NCBI GenBank assembly: GCA_001768735.1
Contig: MEMB01000006.1
Span: 1-64,000 of the forward strand
DNA length: 64,000 bases
DNA from: Alphaproteobacteria bacterium GWF2_58_20
GTDB taxonomy: Bacteria; Pseudomonadota; Alphaproteobacteria; UBA1247
Reading direction: 5' to 3'
The position numbers and the translations under genes were made by a program. The notes under the pieces are model-generated. The model saw only the letters and a list, made by a program, of their open reading frames with translations, was not told where the DNA came from and made no database searches. Below, piece by piece: positions 40,848 to 49,148 of the stretch (position 1 is its first letter; every line of letters starts with the position of its first letter).

Positions 40848-41519
40848 ATGAAGCTGAAAACCTCCGCACTACTGGCCCTCATTCCATTTCTTGCCGCCTG
40901 TGCGCCTATTGGGCTGGTCGCCGGTGCAGGAGCCACGGTTGGAATTATCGCCGCCCAGGAACGCAGCCTTGGCGACGCCGTGGATGATACCACCATCCGT
41001 TTCCGCATCAACGAACTCTGGTTCAAGCACAATTCCACCCTCAACAGCAGTCTTGGCCTTTCCATCAACGAAGGACGCGTCCTGATCACCGGCAGCGTTG
41101 AAAACCCCGACCTGCGGGTGGATGCCGTCCGCCTGACCTGGCAGGTGCCGGGCGTCAAGGAAGTCATCAATGAAATCCAGGTGACCCGCTCCGAAGGCGT
41201 CAAGGGCTTTGCCCGCGATTCGTGGATATCCGCCCAGCTCAAGACCAGCCTGATGTTCGACCGCGATATTGCCGCCATCAACTACAGCACCGATGCCGTC
41301 AACGGCGTCGTGTACATCATGGGCATTGCCCAGAGCCAGAACGAACTGGACCGGGTGCTGGACCATGCCCGCAACCTCAAATATGTCCGCCGCGTCATCA
41401 GTTATGTGCGCCTGAAATCCGAGCCCCTGCCGGGCGAAGGCAGTTCCGTTCCGGTCGAGATCAACGCGGAAGCATCCTTTGCCTCTCCCGCCCCGGTGGA
41501 ACAGCAGGACCTGCGCTGA
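40848..41519 (+). CDS. BON-domain lipoprotein
   Basis: Predicted lipoprotein (lipobox 'FLAAC', residues ~14-18) followed by two BON domains: 'ALGDAVDDT'-type start ('SLGDAVDDTTIRFRINELW' to 'VPGVKEVINEIQV') and 'GFARDSWISAQLKTSLMFDR' to 'VRRVISYVRLK'. This OsmY/DolP-like architecture binds phospholipid and maintains the outer membrane. The start is set by AAAGGAGA before MKLKTS; 223 residues. It follows yraN and precedes a strong terminator. Confidence 0.92.
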   Translation: MKLKTSALLALIPFLAACAPIGLVAGAGATVGIIAAQERSLGDAVDDTTIRFRINELWFKHNSTLNSSLGLSINEGRVLITGSVENPDLRVDAVRLTWQVPGVKEVINEIQVTRSEGVKGFARDSWISAQLKTSLMFDRDIAAINYSTDAVNGVVYIMGIAQSQNELDRVLDHARNLKYVRRVISYVRLKSEPLPGEGSSVPVEINAEASFASPAPVEQQDLR

Positions 41520-41538
41520 AAAAATTCCGTCCGCGCAC

Positions 41539-41570
41539 AAAAAAAGCCCGGCAGATCGCCGGGCTTTTTT
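41539..41570 (+). terminator. Intrinsic terminator after the BON lipoprotein gene
   Basis: Perfect inverted repeat AAAAAAGCCCGGC / GCCGGGCTTTTTT with a 6-nt loop, 19 bp after the stop codon. Confidence 0.93.
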
Positions 41571-41585
41571 CATGAAGCGTCATGG

Positions 41586-41653
41586 TAGCGGATGGCCACC
41601 GCAAGGCAACAGGGGGTATTCAAGATGAACGTTAAATGCTCTAAATGCTCTAA
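41586..41653. repeat. Palindromic repeat, copy D (right half only)
   Basis: The right half of the element: GCGGATGGCCA (as in the copy B loop), then GCAAGGCAACAGG, GGTATTCAAGATGAACG, and a degenerate end in which AAATGCTCT is tandemly duplicated. The left arm is missing. Its last bases (CTCTAA) supply the stop codon TAG of the minus-strand gene 41650-42132. Confidence 0.8.
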
Positions 41654-42132
41654 TGCCGCGTGTCGGAATGCCCGGGAACCGGTGAGGGTTCCAGCAGGTC
41701 ATACTCGTTCTTGAGGGAAGCTTCCGCTTCCAGCCCGCCATCATCCATGCCTTCCGGCTTGCTGCCGTGGCGCAGGTCCACACGGGCCCAGTCGATGCCC
41801 TTGCGCCGCATTTCCAGCAGCAGGAACAGGGCGTCGTTGAGGTCCTTGCGGGCCTTGATCAGTTCGTAGCGACGGAAGCCGAGGATTTCCGCGCGCGCTT
41901 TCAGGTCATGCGTAATCCGCTGGTGCACTTCGCCAATCTGGTGGCGCAGATACATCTTTTCCCCGGAATTTTCGAGATGGATGCCGTTATACTGGTCATC
42001 CTGCTCCCCACCATACAGGGTATCGTTGATCAGGCCAATCTGCTGGGAGACCTCGGCCAGCTTTTCATCAATCGGCAACATCGCCTCCGGACGCCAGAGC
42101 TGGGAAAGATGAAGGATATCCTTTGTGGTCAT
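41650..42132 (-). CDS. Hypothetical helical protein
   Basis: 160 residues, start preceded by AAGGAGA, so certainly translated. Not recognised. The middle ('YLRHQIGEVHQRITHDLKAR', 'LIKARKDLNDALFLLLEMRR') is helical and charged; the N-terminus 'DILHLSQLWRPEAMLPIDEK' has no known motif. No membrane segment or signal. The final residues and stop codon run into palindromic repeat copy D, so the natural C-terminus may have been changed. It is last in the comM-side minus-strand run. Confidence 0.75.
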   Translation of the reverse strand: MTTKDILHLSQLWRPEAMLPIDEKLAEVSQQIGLINDTLYGGEQDDQYNGIHLENSGEKMYLRHQIGEVHQRITHDLKARAEILGFRRYELIKARKDLNDALFLLLEMRRKGIDWARVDLRHGSKPEGMDDGGLEAEASLKNEYDLLEPSPVPGHSDTRH

Positions 42133-42206
42133 GGCATATCTCCTTTTTGCATGCTGACAGCATACTCCATTTGCGCTGCGAAAAAAAGCGTTTCCGGAAA
42201 AACCGG

Positions 42207-43733
42207 TCAGGACGGCAGCAGGATGCGCCGGTAAGACAGGGCTTCGGCAATGTGGCGCTTGAGGATTCCGCCTGCAATTCCTTCCATGTCCGCCAGGGTG
42301 CGCGCCACCCGCAGGATGCGGTGGTAGCCGCGGGCCGACAGGCGATGGCTTTCCACAGCCGTCATCAACAGCGCCCGCGCCGCATCTTCCGGGGCACACG
42401 CTCCTTCCAGAACATCCCCATCCGCATCCGCATTGCACCGGATCTTGCGGCCCGGCACATGATGGCTGGCATAACGCGCCTGCTGAAGCGCCCGCGCCGC
42501 TGCCACCCGTGCCCGGACAACCTTGCTGGATTCCCCTCCCCGACCCTGCCCAAGATCCTGGGCAGAGACCGCCGGAACATCAATGTGCAAATCAATACGG
42601 TCATAAATGGGGCCGGAAATCTTCGCTTGGTATTCACGCCCGCATTTTGGAGCCCGCGCGCATGCAAGGGCCGGATCCCCCAGATGGCCACAACGGCACG
42701 GATTCATGGCCGCCACCAGCTGGAACCGCGCCGGATAGGTGACATGGTTGTTCGCCCGGGCCACCATCACCCGCCCGGACTCCAGCGGCTGGCGCAGGGA
42801 TTCCAGGGTGTGGTGCGAAAATTCCGGCAACTCGTCCAGAAACAGCACGCCCAAATGCGCCAGCGACACTTCCCCAGGCCTGGCCTTTGCCCCGCCGCCC
42901 ACCAGCGCAGGCAGGGAGGCGGAATGATGCGGGTCACGGAACGGACGACGACGCAACAGCCGGCCGCCTTCCAGAAGTCCGGCCACACTATGGACCATCG
43001 ACACTTCCAGCGCCTCTTCCGGCGAAAGTTCCGGCAAGATTCCCGGCAGCCGCGAAGCCAGCATGGACTTGCCCGATCCCGGTGGGCCGATCATGAGCAG
43101 GTTATGTCCGCCCGCAGCGGCAATTTCAAGCGCGCGCCGCGCGGTTTCCTGCCCCTTCACATCCGCAAGGTCCGGCATGGAAACCATGTCTTCCGCAACC
43201 CCTGCCACCGGGGGAGCCAAGACCTGACGCCCCTTGAAATGATTGACCAAGGCAATCAGATCGGTCGGGGCGAGAATGTCCGCGCCGCCAATCCATGCCG
43301 CTTCCCCGCCGCAGGCTGCAGGACAAATCAGGGTACATTCCCGTCCGGCCGCATGCAACGCTGCGGGCAAAACGCCGGCCACCGGCATGAGCGCACCATC
43401 CAGCGCCAGTTCCCCCAGCGCCACATGGCCCTGCAGCGCATCGGCTGGCAAAACCTCCATGGCCGCCAGAAGGCCCAGCGCAATCGGAAGGTCGAAATGG
43501 CTGCCTTCCTTGGCCACATCAGCAGGCGCAAGGTTTACGGTAATCCGCTTGGGCGGCAAGGCAAGCCCCATGGCATGCAGGGCCGCACGAACGCGCTCGC
43601 GGCTTTCTCCGACAGCCTTGTCCGGAAGCCCCACCACATTGAACGCCGGAAGCCCGGGGGACATGTGGACCTGCACATCAATCGCCAGAACATCAATGCC
43701 CTGGAACGCCACCGTTTCAACCCGTGCCACCAT
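42207..43733 (-). CDS. comM: YifB/ComM family Mg-chelatase-like AAA+ ATPase
   Basis: ComM is a branch-migration helicase used in natural transformation. N-terminal Lon-like domain ('PGLPAFNVVGLPDKAVGESR'), then the AAA+ core 'LMIGPPGSGKSMLASRLPGI' (Walker A), 'LGVLFLDELPEFS' (Walker B) and the C-terminal Mg_chelatase_C domain ending 'IAGGILKRHIAEALSYR'. 508 residues. A Cys-His patch ('NPCRCGHLGDPALACARAPK') is as in homologs. It lies 17 bp after the cyclase gene. Confidence 0.95.
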   Translation of the reverse strand: MVARVETVAFQGIDVLAIDVQVHMSPGLPAFNVVGLPDKAVGESRERVRAALHAMGLALPPKRITVNLAPADVAKEGSHFDLPIALGLLAAMEVLPADALQGHVALGELALDGALMPVAGVLPAALHAAGRECTLICPAACGGEAAWIGGADILAPTDLIALVNHFKGRQVLAPPVAGVAEDMVSMPDLADVKGQETARRALEIAAAGGHNLLMIGPPGSGKSMLASRLPGILPELSPEEALEVSMVHSVAGLLEGGRLLRRRPFRDPHHSASLPALVGGGAKARPGEVSLAHLGVLFLDELPEFSHHTLESLRQPLESGRVMVARANNHVTYPARFQLVAAMNPCRCGHLGDPALACARAPKCGREYQAKISGPIYDRIDLHIDVPAVSAQDLGQGRGGESSKVVRARVAAARALQQARYASHHVPGRKIRCNADADGDVLEGACAPEDAARALLMTAVESHRLSARGYHRILRVARTLADMEGIAGGILKRHIAEALSYRRILLPS

Positions 43734-43750
43734 CTCCGTATCCTCCTGGC

Positions 43751-45097
43751 TCAGGCCAGTCTGTGGACCGACATGCGCCCATGCCGTCCCTTGAGGGAAA
43801 AATTTCCCACTTCCTCGCTGACCATGCTGGCAGGCAGGGCCGCCCGTGTGGCCGAACTCATGAGAATCATCACTTCCACCGGTTCGCCCGCGCTCACTTC
43901 CTTGCCCAGCTGCTCAATGCGCTGACAGGTGTTCACCGTGTCGCCCACGATGGTATAGTTGCGACGGTCCTGCGTTCCTATGTTGCCAGCCACCACTTCC
44001 CCACTGTGAATGCCAATGCGCATACGGACAGGCTGGGCAGCGGCAAAGGGGATTTCCCCGCGAAAGGCCGCCGCGCTTCGTTGCGAATTGTCCGCCAGGA
44101 TGGCTTCACGGATGGCGAGCGCCGCACGCACGGCACGCACGGCATGATCTTCCTGCCGTTCCGGCGCATTCCAGAACGCCATGACACAATCGCCAATGAA
44201 CTTGTCCACCGTTCCGCCCTCGGCCTCAATCGCCCGGGTCACCACGGTGAAATGGTGGTTGAGGAAATCCGCAACATCCGAGGCGGGCAGGGCCTCCGAA
44301 TATTCGGTAAATCCCACAATGTCCGTGAACATCAGGGTGGAGGACACCGTCACCGATGCAATTTCCCCGCCTTGCGCCTGTTGCATGAGTTTGCGGACCA
44401 GGCCCTTGGGCACATAGGTTTCAAACCAGCGCAACCCGGCAAGCATGGCATTGAAGGCCCGGGCCTGGCGATCCAGCTCGGAAAATATGCTGCGCGGCAT
44501 GGGGATTGCATTCTGGAGATCGAGCTTCTCGATCGATTCCGCCCCCACAGCCAAAGCCTCAATGGGCCGGGCCAGGGCACGCCCCGCCCAGATGGCCAGC
44601 ATCACGGAAACCGCCAGAATGAAAAGACCGGCAAGGCCCGACCACAGCACCCGCAACATGGGATCGCGCCATTCCCGGGCGCCCACCAGGGTATAAAACA
44701 CCCCTGCGGGCAAACTGCGGGCCATGACCAGGTAGCGTTCCGTCCCCACAGACATGGGCCGGAAAACGGGGGCCTGCGTTCTGGAAGGTTCCGGCAAGGC
44801 CTGCACGGCTTTCACCACCTGAGGCGGAAGATCAGGCGCATGCCAGACGCCATCCGGCGTCAGGACCAGGGTGGGCAGGCTGGGTCTGGACAGGCTGGCT
44901 CCTGCCTCCAGCTGCATTTCCGTCATCTGCTGAACCAGCACGACCTTTTCACGCAGGAGATCATGGGTGTTGTCGCGGAAGGTGGTCCAGACCACCGTCA
45001 GCACCGCTGCGACGGCAAGCAGCACCAAGCTTCCGATCCCGATGGCCAGAACCGCCGATAACGGCAATGTGGCCCTGTTGTCTTCTGCCCTGGCCAT
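43751..45097 (-). CDS. Membrane class III adenylate/guanylate cyclase
   Basis: 448 residues: membrane helix (~10-35), periplasmic sensor (~36-160), second helix (~165-190), HAMP-like linker, then the cyclase domain. Metal Asp residues lie in 'LMFTDIVGFTEYSE' and 'FIGDCVMAFWNAP'; 'TVDKFIGD' gives the purine-selecting Lys, and 'GDTVNTCQRIE' the transition-state Asn and Arg. It probably makes cAMP. The start ATG overlaps the HIT stop (TGATG), so they are co-translated. Confidence 0.92.
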   Translation of the reverse strand: MARAEDNRATLPLSAVLAIGIGSLVLLAVAAVLTVVWTTFRDNTHDLLREKVVLVQQMTEMQLEAGASLSRPSLPTLVLTPDGVWHAPDLPPQVVKAVQALPEPSRTQAPVFRPMSVGTERYLVMARSLPAGVFYTLVGAREWRDPMLRVLWSGLAGLFILAVSVMLAIWAGRALARPIEALAVGAESIEKLDLQNAIPMPRSIFSELDRQARAFNAMLAGLRWFETYVPKGLVRKLMQQAQGGEIASVTVSSTLMFTDIVGFTEYSEALPASDVADFLNHHFTVVTRAIEAEGGTVDKFIGDCVMAFWNAPERQEDHAVRAVRAALAIREAILADNSQRSAAAFRGEIPFAAAQPVRMRIGIHSGEVVAGNIGTQDRRNYTIVGDTVNTCQRIEQLGKEVSAGEPVEVMILMSSATRAALPASMVSEEVGNFSLKGRHGRMSVHRLA

Positions 45098-45462
45098 CAA
45101 TGCGCCAGCATGGGGCCCAGCTTCTGGCCGCCGAACAGGTGCAGATGCATGTGTGGCACCTCCTGGCCGCCATGACGCCCACAATTGGACAGAATCCGAT
45201 ATCCCTTTTCCCCAAGCTCCATGTCCAGGGCAATGGTGCGCACCGCACGGAAAAGCGCCACCATTTCGGCATCCGTGGCCCGTGCGGCCATATCCGTCAT
45301 GTTGATGTAAGGCCCTTTCGGGATGATGACAACATGCACTGGTGCCTGCGGATGGATGTCATGAAAGGCAAGGACATGCGCATCCTCGAACACCTTGTTG
45401 CATGGAATTTCCCCCCGCAGGATGCGGGCGAACACGTTGCTGGAATCGTAGATTTCCTTCAT
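45097..45462 (-). CDS. HIT-family nucleotide hydrolase/transferase
   Basis: 121 residues with the histidine triad 'EVPHMHLHLFGG' near the C-terminus and 'IYDSSNVFARILRGEIPCNK' at the N-terminus, as in HinT purine nucleoside phosphoramidases. In alphaproteobacteria this gene usually ends the his operon, after hisE. Here it directly follows the hisA-like gene with a 7-bp gap. Confidence 0.93.
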   Translation of the reverse strand: MKEIYDSSNVFARILRGEIPCNKVFEDAHVLAFHDIHPQAPVHVVIIPKGPYINMTDMAARATDAEMVALFRAVRTIALDMELGEKGYRILSNCGRHGGQEVPHMHLHLFGGQKLGPMLAH

Positions 45463-45469
45463 GGCGTCC

Positions 45470-46189
45470 TCACTTCAGGATTTTCATGGCCCGCACAGGA
45501 TCGATCCGGCCATCATAGAGGGCACGGCCGCAGATAACCCCCGCAATGCCGGTTTTTTCCTCGGCCTTGATGGCCTTGATTTCCTCAAGGCAGGTGATGT
45601 TTCCGGCCACAATCACGGGCGTGCGCAAGGCAAAGGCAAGGTCGGAGGCTTCCTCAAGATCCAGGGCGCCCAGCGCGCCACTATGGTTGATGGTGGTCAG
45701 GATGATGGTGCTGACTCCGGCGTCTTCCATGCGCAGCGCCAGGTCTATGACCCGGATTTCCGTTGCGCTGCTGCGCCCCCGCACACTGGCAAACCCCTGC
45801 AGGGAATCAATGCCAACCGCAATTCGTCCGGGAAACGCCCCGCAGGCCTGTCGCACAAGATCAGGATCCGTGACCGCAGCGGTACCGATGATCACCCGCG
45901 CCACGCCGGCTTCCAGCCATTCCTCAATGGTTTCCATGCTGCGGATGCCGCCGCCCAGCTGCACCGGAACATGCACCGCGCGGATCACGTTGCGCACCGC
46001 ATCGCGATTCTCCGGCGCCCCCGAAACCGCCGCCTCGGTATCCACCACATGAATCCACGCCATGCCCAGTTTTTCAAATGCCCGCGCCTGCTCCACCGGA
46101 TCATTGACAAAAAGGCCATCCTTCCCGGCATGACGGAAGGGCTTGACGCAGGTTCCAGACCGGAATTCAATGGTGGGATACAGGATCAT
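45470..46189 (-). CDS. hisA: HisA-like (ProFAR isomerase family) protein with altered active site
   Basis: A full-length (239 aa) TIM barrel clearly related to HisA: 'VPVQLGGGIRSMETIEEWLE', 'GVARVIIGTAAVTDPDLVRQ' and 'GRALYDGRIDP'. But the N-terminal general-base Asp (consensus AIDL) is Glu ('PTIEF'), the 'TDI.RDG' motif reads 'TTINHSG' so its conserved Asp residues are gone, and the second phosphate loop SGG reads 'AGNI'. The middle Asp ('VGIDSLQG') remains. hisB, hisH, hisF and hisE are not adjacent. It may be inactive for histidine synthesis or have a new substrate. Confidence 0.75.
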   Translation of the reverse strand: MILYPTIEFRSGTCVKPFRHAGKDGLFVNDPVEQARAFEKLGMAWIHVVDTEAAVSGAPENRDAVRNVIRAVHVPVQLGGGIRSMETIEEWLEAGVARVIIGTAAVTDPDLVRQACGAFPGRIAVGIDSLQGFASVRGRSSATEIRVIDLALRMEDAGVSTIILTTINHSGALGALDLEEASDLAFALRTPVIVAGNITCLEEIKAIKAEEKTGIAGVICGRALYDGRIDPVRAMKILK

Positions 46190-46270
46190 GGCAAACAGGA
46201 TACTCCCGAAGCCTCGTCTTGAAAAGGTTTTCCCAACACATCCATGACGCCCGGTCTCCTGTGCCCACCC

Positions 46271-46801
46271 TCACGCACGGAGCCGGCGCAGGAGGACATA
46301 ATACGCGCCTTCCCCACCATCCCGCCTTTGGGCCGGATGATACGCCAGGATGCGGGAAGAAATCTCTGATCCCTTCAGCCATTCCGGAACGGCCTGCCGC
46401 AGGACGCCCCACTCCCCGCCCCCCAGACGGCCACGCCCGGTAATGACAAGAAGGCAGCGCAATCCCGCTATCTGGGCTTGTTCCACGGTCTGGCGCAAAG
46501 CCACCCAGGCCTCCGCCTGTGTCAGGCCGTGCAGGTCAAGCCGGCTGTCAATCGGCCACTTCCCTTTCCGGAAACGGTCATAATTGCGGCGATCCATTTC
46601 CGAAAGCCGTCCCATCGGCATGTGTGCCGGCGGCGGAGCATCCCGCGCCACGCAAACAGGCGGGGAAGTTTCTTCAAAACGTTCCGCGGCGGCGCGGGCC
46701 CCGGCCCCTGTCCGCACATACCTGCGTGGTGGACGGATTTTTTCCGCGCCCTTTTCCAGGGGTTTGACACCCTTTCGGTATTCCTCCCACGAATCACTCA
46801 T
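46271..46801 (-). CDS. Smr-domain protein
   Basis: 176 residues: a basic, disordered N-terminal half and a C-terminal Smr (MutS2-related) domain 'LDLHGLTQAEAWVALRQTVE', 'LLVITGRG' and 'EGAYYVLLRRLR'. The LDLHG and TGRG motifs are the nuclease/RNA-binding signatures. The usual alphaproteobacterial order mltA-smr is kept, overlapping by 8 bp. Confidence 0.92.
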   Translation of the reverse strand: MSDSWEEYRKGVKPLEKGAEKIRPPRRYVRTGAGARAAAERFEETSPPVCVARDAPPPAHMPMGRLSEMDRRNYDRFRKGKWPIDSRLDLHGLTQAEAWVALRQTVEQAQIAGLRCLLVITGRGRLGGGEWGVLRQAVPEWLKGSEISSRILAYHPAQRRDGGEGAYYVLLRRLRA

Positions 46802-47906
46802 GGCGCCCCTTCGGCAACAGCATCCAGAAGCGGGTGCGGCTTTTCATGGTGCCCGCCCGAACCTCCGCCTGCGGGCCGGCGCCCCAGAAAAAATCCCCCC
46901 TGAGCGGCCCCTTGATGGCACCGCCCGTGTCCTGCGCCACCATCAGCCTCCGGATATGCCCGCCAGGCACCACGGGATCTTCCGCTTCAATGAACAGCGG
47001 AAGCCCCAGCGGAACGTGACGGCGATCCACCGCCAGGCTGCGCAGCGGTGTTAGCGGAACATTCTGGGCACCCACGGCATCGCCTTCCAGAACACGGAAA
47101 AAAACATAGGATGGATTGCTGTTCATGACCGTATCGGCGGCTTCCGGATGCGCACGCAACCAATCCTTGATGGATTGCATCGATACCTGTCCGGGCTTGA
47201 GATCCCCCCGGTCGAGCAGGGTGCGCCCAATGGCCACATACTTGTGGCCATTCTGTCCGGCATAGCCCAACCGCAACTCCCCGCCTTCCGCCAGCGCCAC
47301 CCGCCCGGATCCCTGCACCTGCAGGAAAAAGGCATCCGCCGGATCATCCACATAAACCAGTGGCTGCCCGGTTTTTTCAAGCGCGCCGGAAACAATCCCG
47401 GCCCGGTCCGGATAGGGTTTCAGGCATCCCCCGGAAATGAGTCCGGTCAGCTTGCGGCCCGCAAGATCAGGGGAAAAGTCCCCCAGGTTGACAGACACCA
47501 TATCCCCAGGAACCGCATAAAGCGGGACGGAATATTCCGGTCCCTGAACACGGGAACCCTTGAGGGAAGGTTCATAATACCCGGTCAGCAATCCTGTATC
47601 ACCCGCCCCCGTGGACATGGCCTGCACAGAAAACCGGGTTTCAAAAAATGTTCTGGCCCCGTCGCAATCCACATCCGCCGGAAGGCTGGAACAGGCCGCT
47701 TCCCAAGCGTCCATATCCGCAACGCCGGAAGTTTTGGGACGCTTTGCGCACGATGCCGAAAAGGCCGCCAGCGCAGAAACCGGACATTCCTCCCGCCAGC
47801 CAGGAACATCCCCGAACGTTGCGGGGGTCATCTGTAGGCTTTCTTCCGAAAGCCCCGCGCATCCGGCCAGCCACAGGACGGACAGAAAGGCAATGCCACG
47901 CATCAT
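46794..47906 (-). CDS. mltA: Membrane-bound lytic murein transglycosylase A
   Basis: Cleaves peptidoglycan glycan strands, forming anhydromuropeptides. Lipobox 'VLWLAGC' (residues ~10-16), the MltA barrel ('DTGLLTGYYEPSLKGSRVQG', 'FFLQVQGSGRVALAEGGELR', 'LGYAGQNGHKYVAIGR') and the 3D domain 'VAQDTGGAIKGPLRGDFFWG' with its catalytic Asp. 370 residues. It overlaps the Tim44-like gene by four bases. Confidence 0.95.
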   Translation of the reverse strand: MMRGIAFLSVLWLAGCAGLSEESLQMTPATFGDVPGWREECPVSALAAFSASCAKRPKTSGVADMDAWEAACSSLPADVDCDGARTFFETRFSVQAMSTGAGDTGLLTGYYEPSLKGSRVQGPEYSVPLYAVPGDMVSVNLGDFSPDLAGRKLTGLISGGCLKPYPDRAGIVSGALEKTGQPLVYVDDPADAFFLQVQGSGRVALAEGGELRLGYAGQNGHKYVAIGRTLLDRGDLKPGQVSMQSIKDWLRAHPEAADTVMNSNPSYVFFRVLEGDAVGAQNVPLTPLRSLAVDRRHVPLGLPLFIEAEDPVVPGGHIRRLMVAQDTGGAIKGPLRGDFFWGAGPQAEVRAGTMKSRTRFWMLLPKGRHE

Positions 47907-48526
47907 GTATCTTCCCGTGCCTCAACGATCATCCAGTTGGGATCCGGATTGCGGACAAGACGCCGGAATGTCCAGATATCCGTGGCTTCCAGGGTTTCGA
48001 GCCCTTCACCCCGCGCATGAACCTGCCGACTGCGGAAGCGGACTGTCACCATGGCTTCCCGACCATCGCAACGGGCCTCGAGCGGCGAAGCTTCCAGAAT
48101 TTCCGCGACATTGATCCGATTCATGTCCCCGCCCCGTTCCTGGATGGCTGCGGCAAACGCCTCATACACCTCATCCCCCAGCAGCGGCTTGAGGGTGGCC
48201 ACATCTCCCATGGAAAAAGCTTCGACCACCATGGCATAGGCCTGACGCGCCCCAGCCACAAAGCGGTTCAGGTCAAATGCAGGATCTTCCTTCAAGATGT
48301 CGTCAATGCCTTCCCGCAATTCCGGCGCAAGGTCCTGCGACAGGGGGGCCGGCTTGTGTATCCTGCGAATGGCGGCAGGCATGGCGGAATCTTTCACCGC
48401 CTTCGTATCATCGCTGCCAAAAACATCCTCGTCGCCGCCCTGTTGGCCCAAAACGGAAAACAGGCGCCACCCCAGGAAAGCCGCCAGCGCCAGAATGATG
48501 ATGTCGTAAATTTCAATGCCCTGCAT
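47903..48526 (-). CDS. Tim44/TimA-like domain protein
   Basis: About 207 residues: an N-terminal membrane anchor ('IYDIIILALAAFLGWRLFSV'), a low-complexity linker, then a Tim44-like domain ('FDLNRFVAGARQAYAMVVEA', 'LKPLLGDEVYEAFAAAIQER'). It is the bacterial counterpart of mitochondrial Tim44, membrane-bound and of unclear role. Two adjacent ATGs (48532, 48526) could start it; the second has better spacing to AAGGG. It is divergent from secB, as in most alphaproteobacteria. Confidence 0.9.
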   Translation of the reverse strand: MQGIEIYDIIILALAAFLGWRLFSVLGQQGGDEDVFGSDDTKAVKDSAMPAAIRRIHKPAPLSQDLAPELREGIDDILKEDPAFDLNRFVAGARQAYAMVVEAFSMGDVATLKPLLGDEVYEAFAAAIQERGGDMNRINVAEILEASPLEARCDGREAMVTVRFRSRQVHARGEGLETLEATDIWTFRRLVRNPDPNWMIVEAREDT

Positions 48527-48645
48527 ATTCATGTCCCTTTCTGCAGGCATGATAAAGCGGGCACGAGATGACCGCAAGGCTATTCCCTTATTGCGCGGTT
48601 TGTCGTAAAAAGGACAAATCGTTCATTTAAGAAAAAGGAAAAGCC

Positions 48646-49137
48646 ATGACCGAAACGCAGGAAAACAAGGCTCCGGAAACCACGGAGAATATGCCATTCA
48701 TCAATGTGAATGCCCAGTATGTCAAAGACCTGTCCTTTGAAAATCCGCAAGCCCCCAAGAGCCTTGCACCCGCCGAAAAGGCGCCCGCCATTGGTGTCAA
48801 CCTGGATGTACAGGCCAAAGCCCTTGGCAAGGATGTTTACGAAGTCGAGTTGATGGTGCGGGCGGAAGCCAAGCGTGATGACAGTGTTCTGTTCATTGTG
48901 GATCTGCGCTATGCCGGCCTTTTCACCCTGAACAACATCCCTGAGGCCAACCATTCGGAGGTCCTGCTCATCGAGGGCCCGCGCATGCTCTTCCCCTTCG
49001 CCCGGGCCATTGTGGCAGATGCCACGCGTGAAGGCGGTTTCCCGCCCCTCATGATCAACCCGATTGATTTTTCTGCCCTGTTCCGCATGAAACTTGCCGA
49101 ACAGGCCAAAGCCGCAGAAAAAATGACCAAGAACTGA
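48646..49137 (+). CDS. secB: Protein-export chaperone SecB
   Basis: Keeps preproteins unfolded and hands them to SecA. 'FINVNAQYVKDLSFENPQAP', 'VDLRYAGLFTLNNIPE' and 'RAIVADATREGGFPPLMINP' then 'IDFSALF' are characteristic. 163 residues, with AAAAAGGAAAAG before the start. It is divergent from the Tim44-like gene and followed by a Sel1-repeat gene. Confidence 0.96.
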   Translation: MTETQENKAPETTENMPFINVNAQYVKDLSFENPQAPKSLAPAEKAPAIGVNLDVQAKALGKDVYEVELMVRAEAKRDDSVLFIVDLRYAGLFTLNNIPEANHSEVLLIEGPRMLFPFARAIVADATREGGFPPLMINPIDFSALFRMKLAEQAKAAEKMTKN

Positions 49138-49148
49138 AGGCAAACCCC

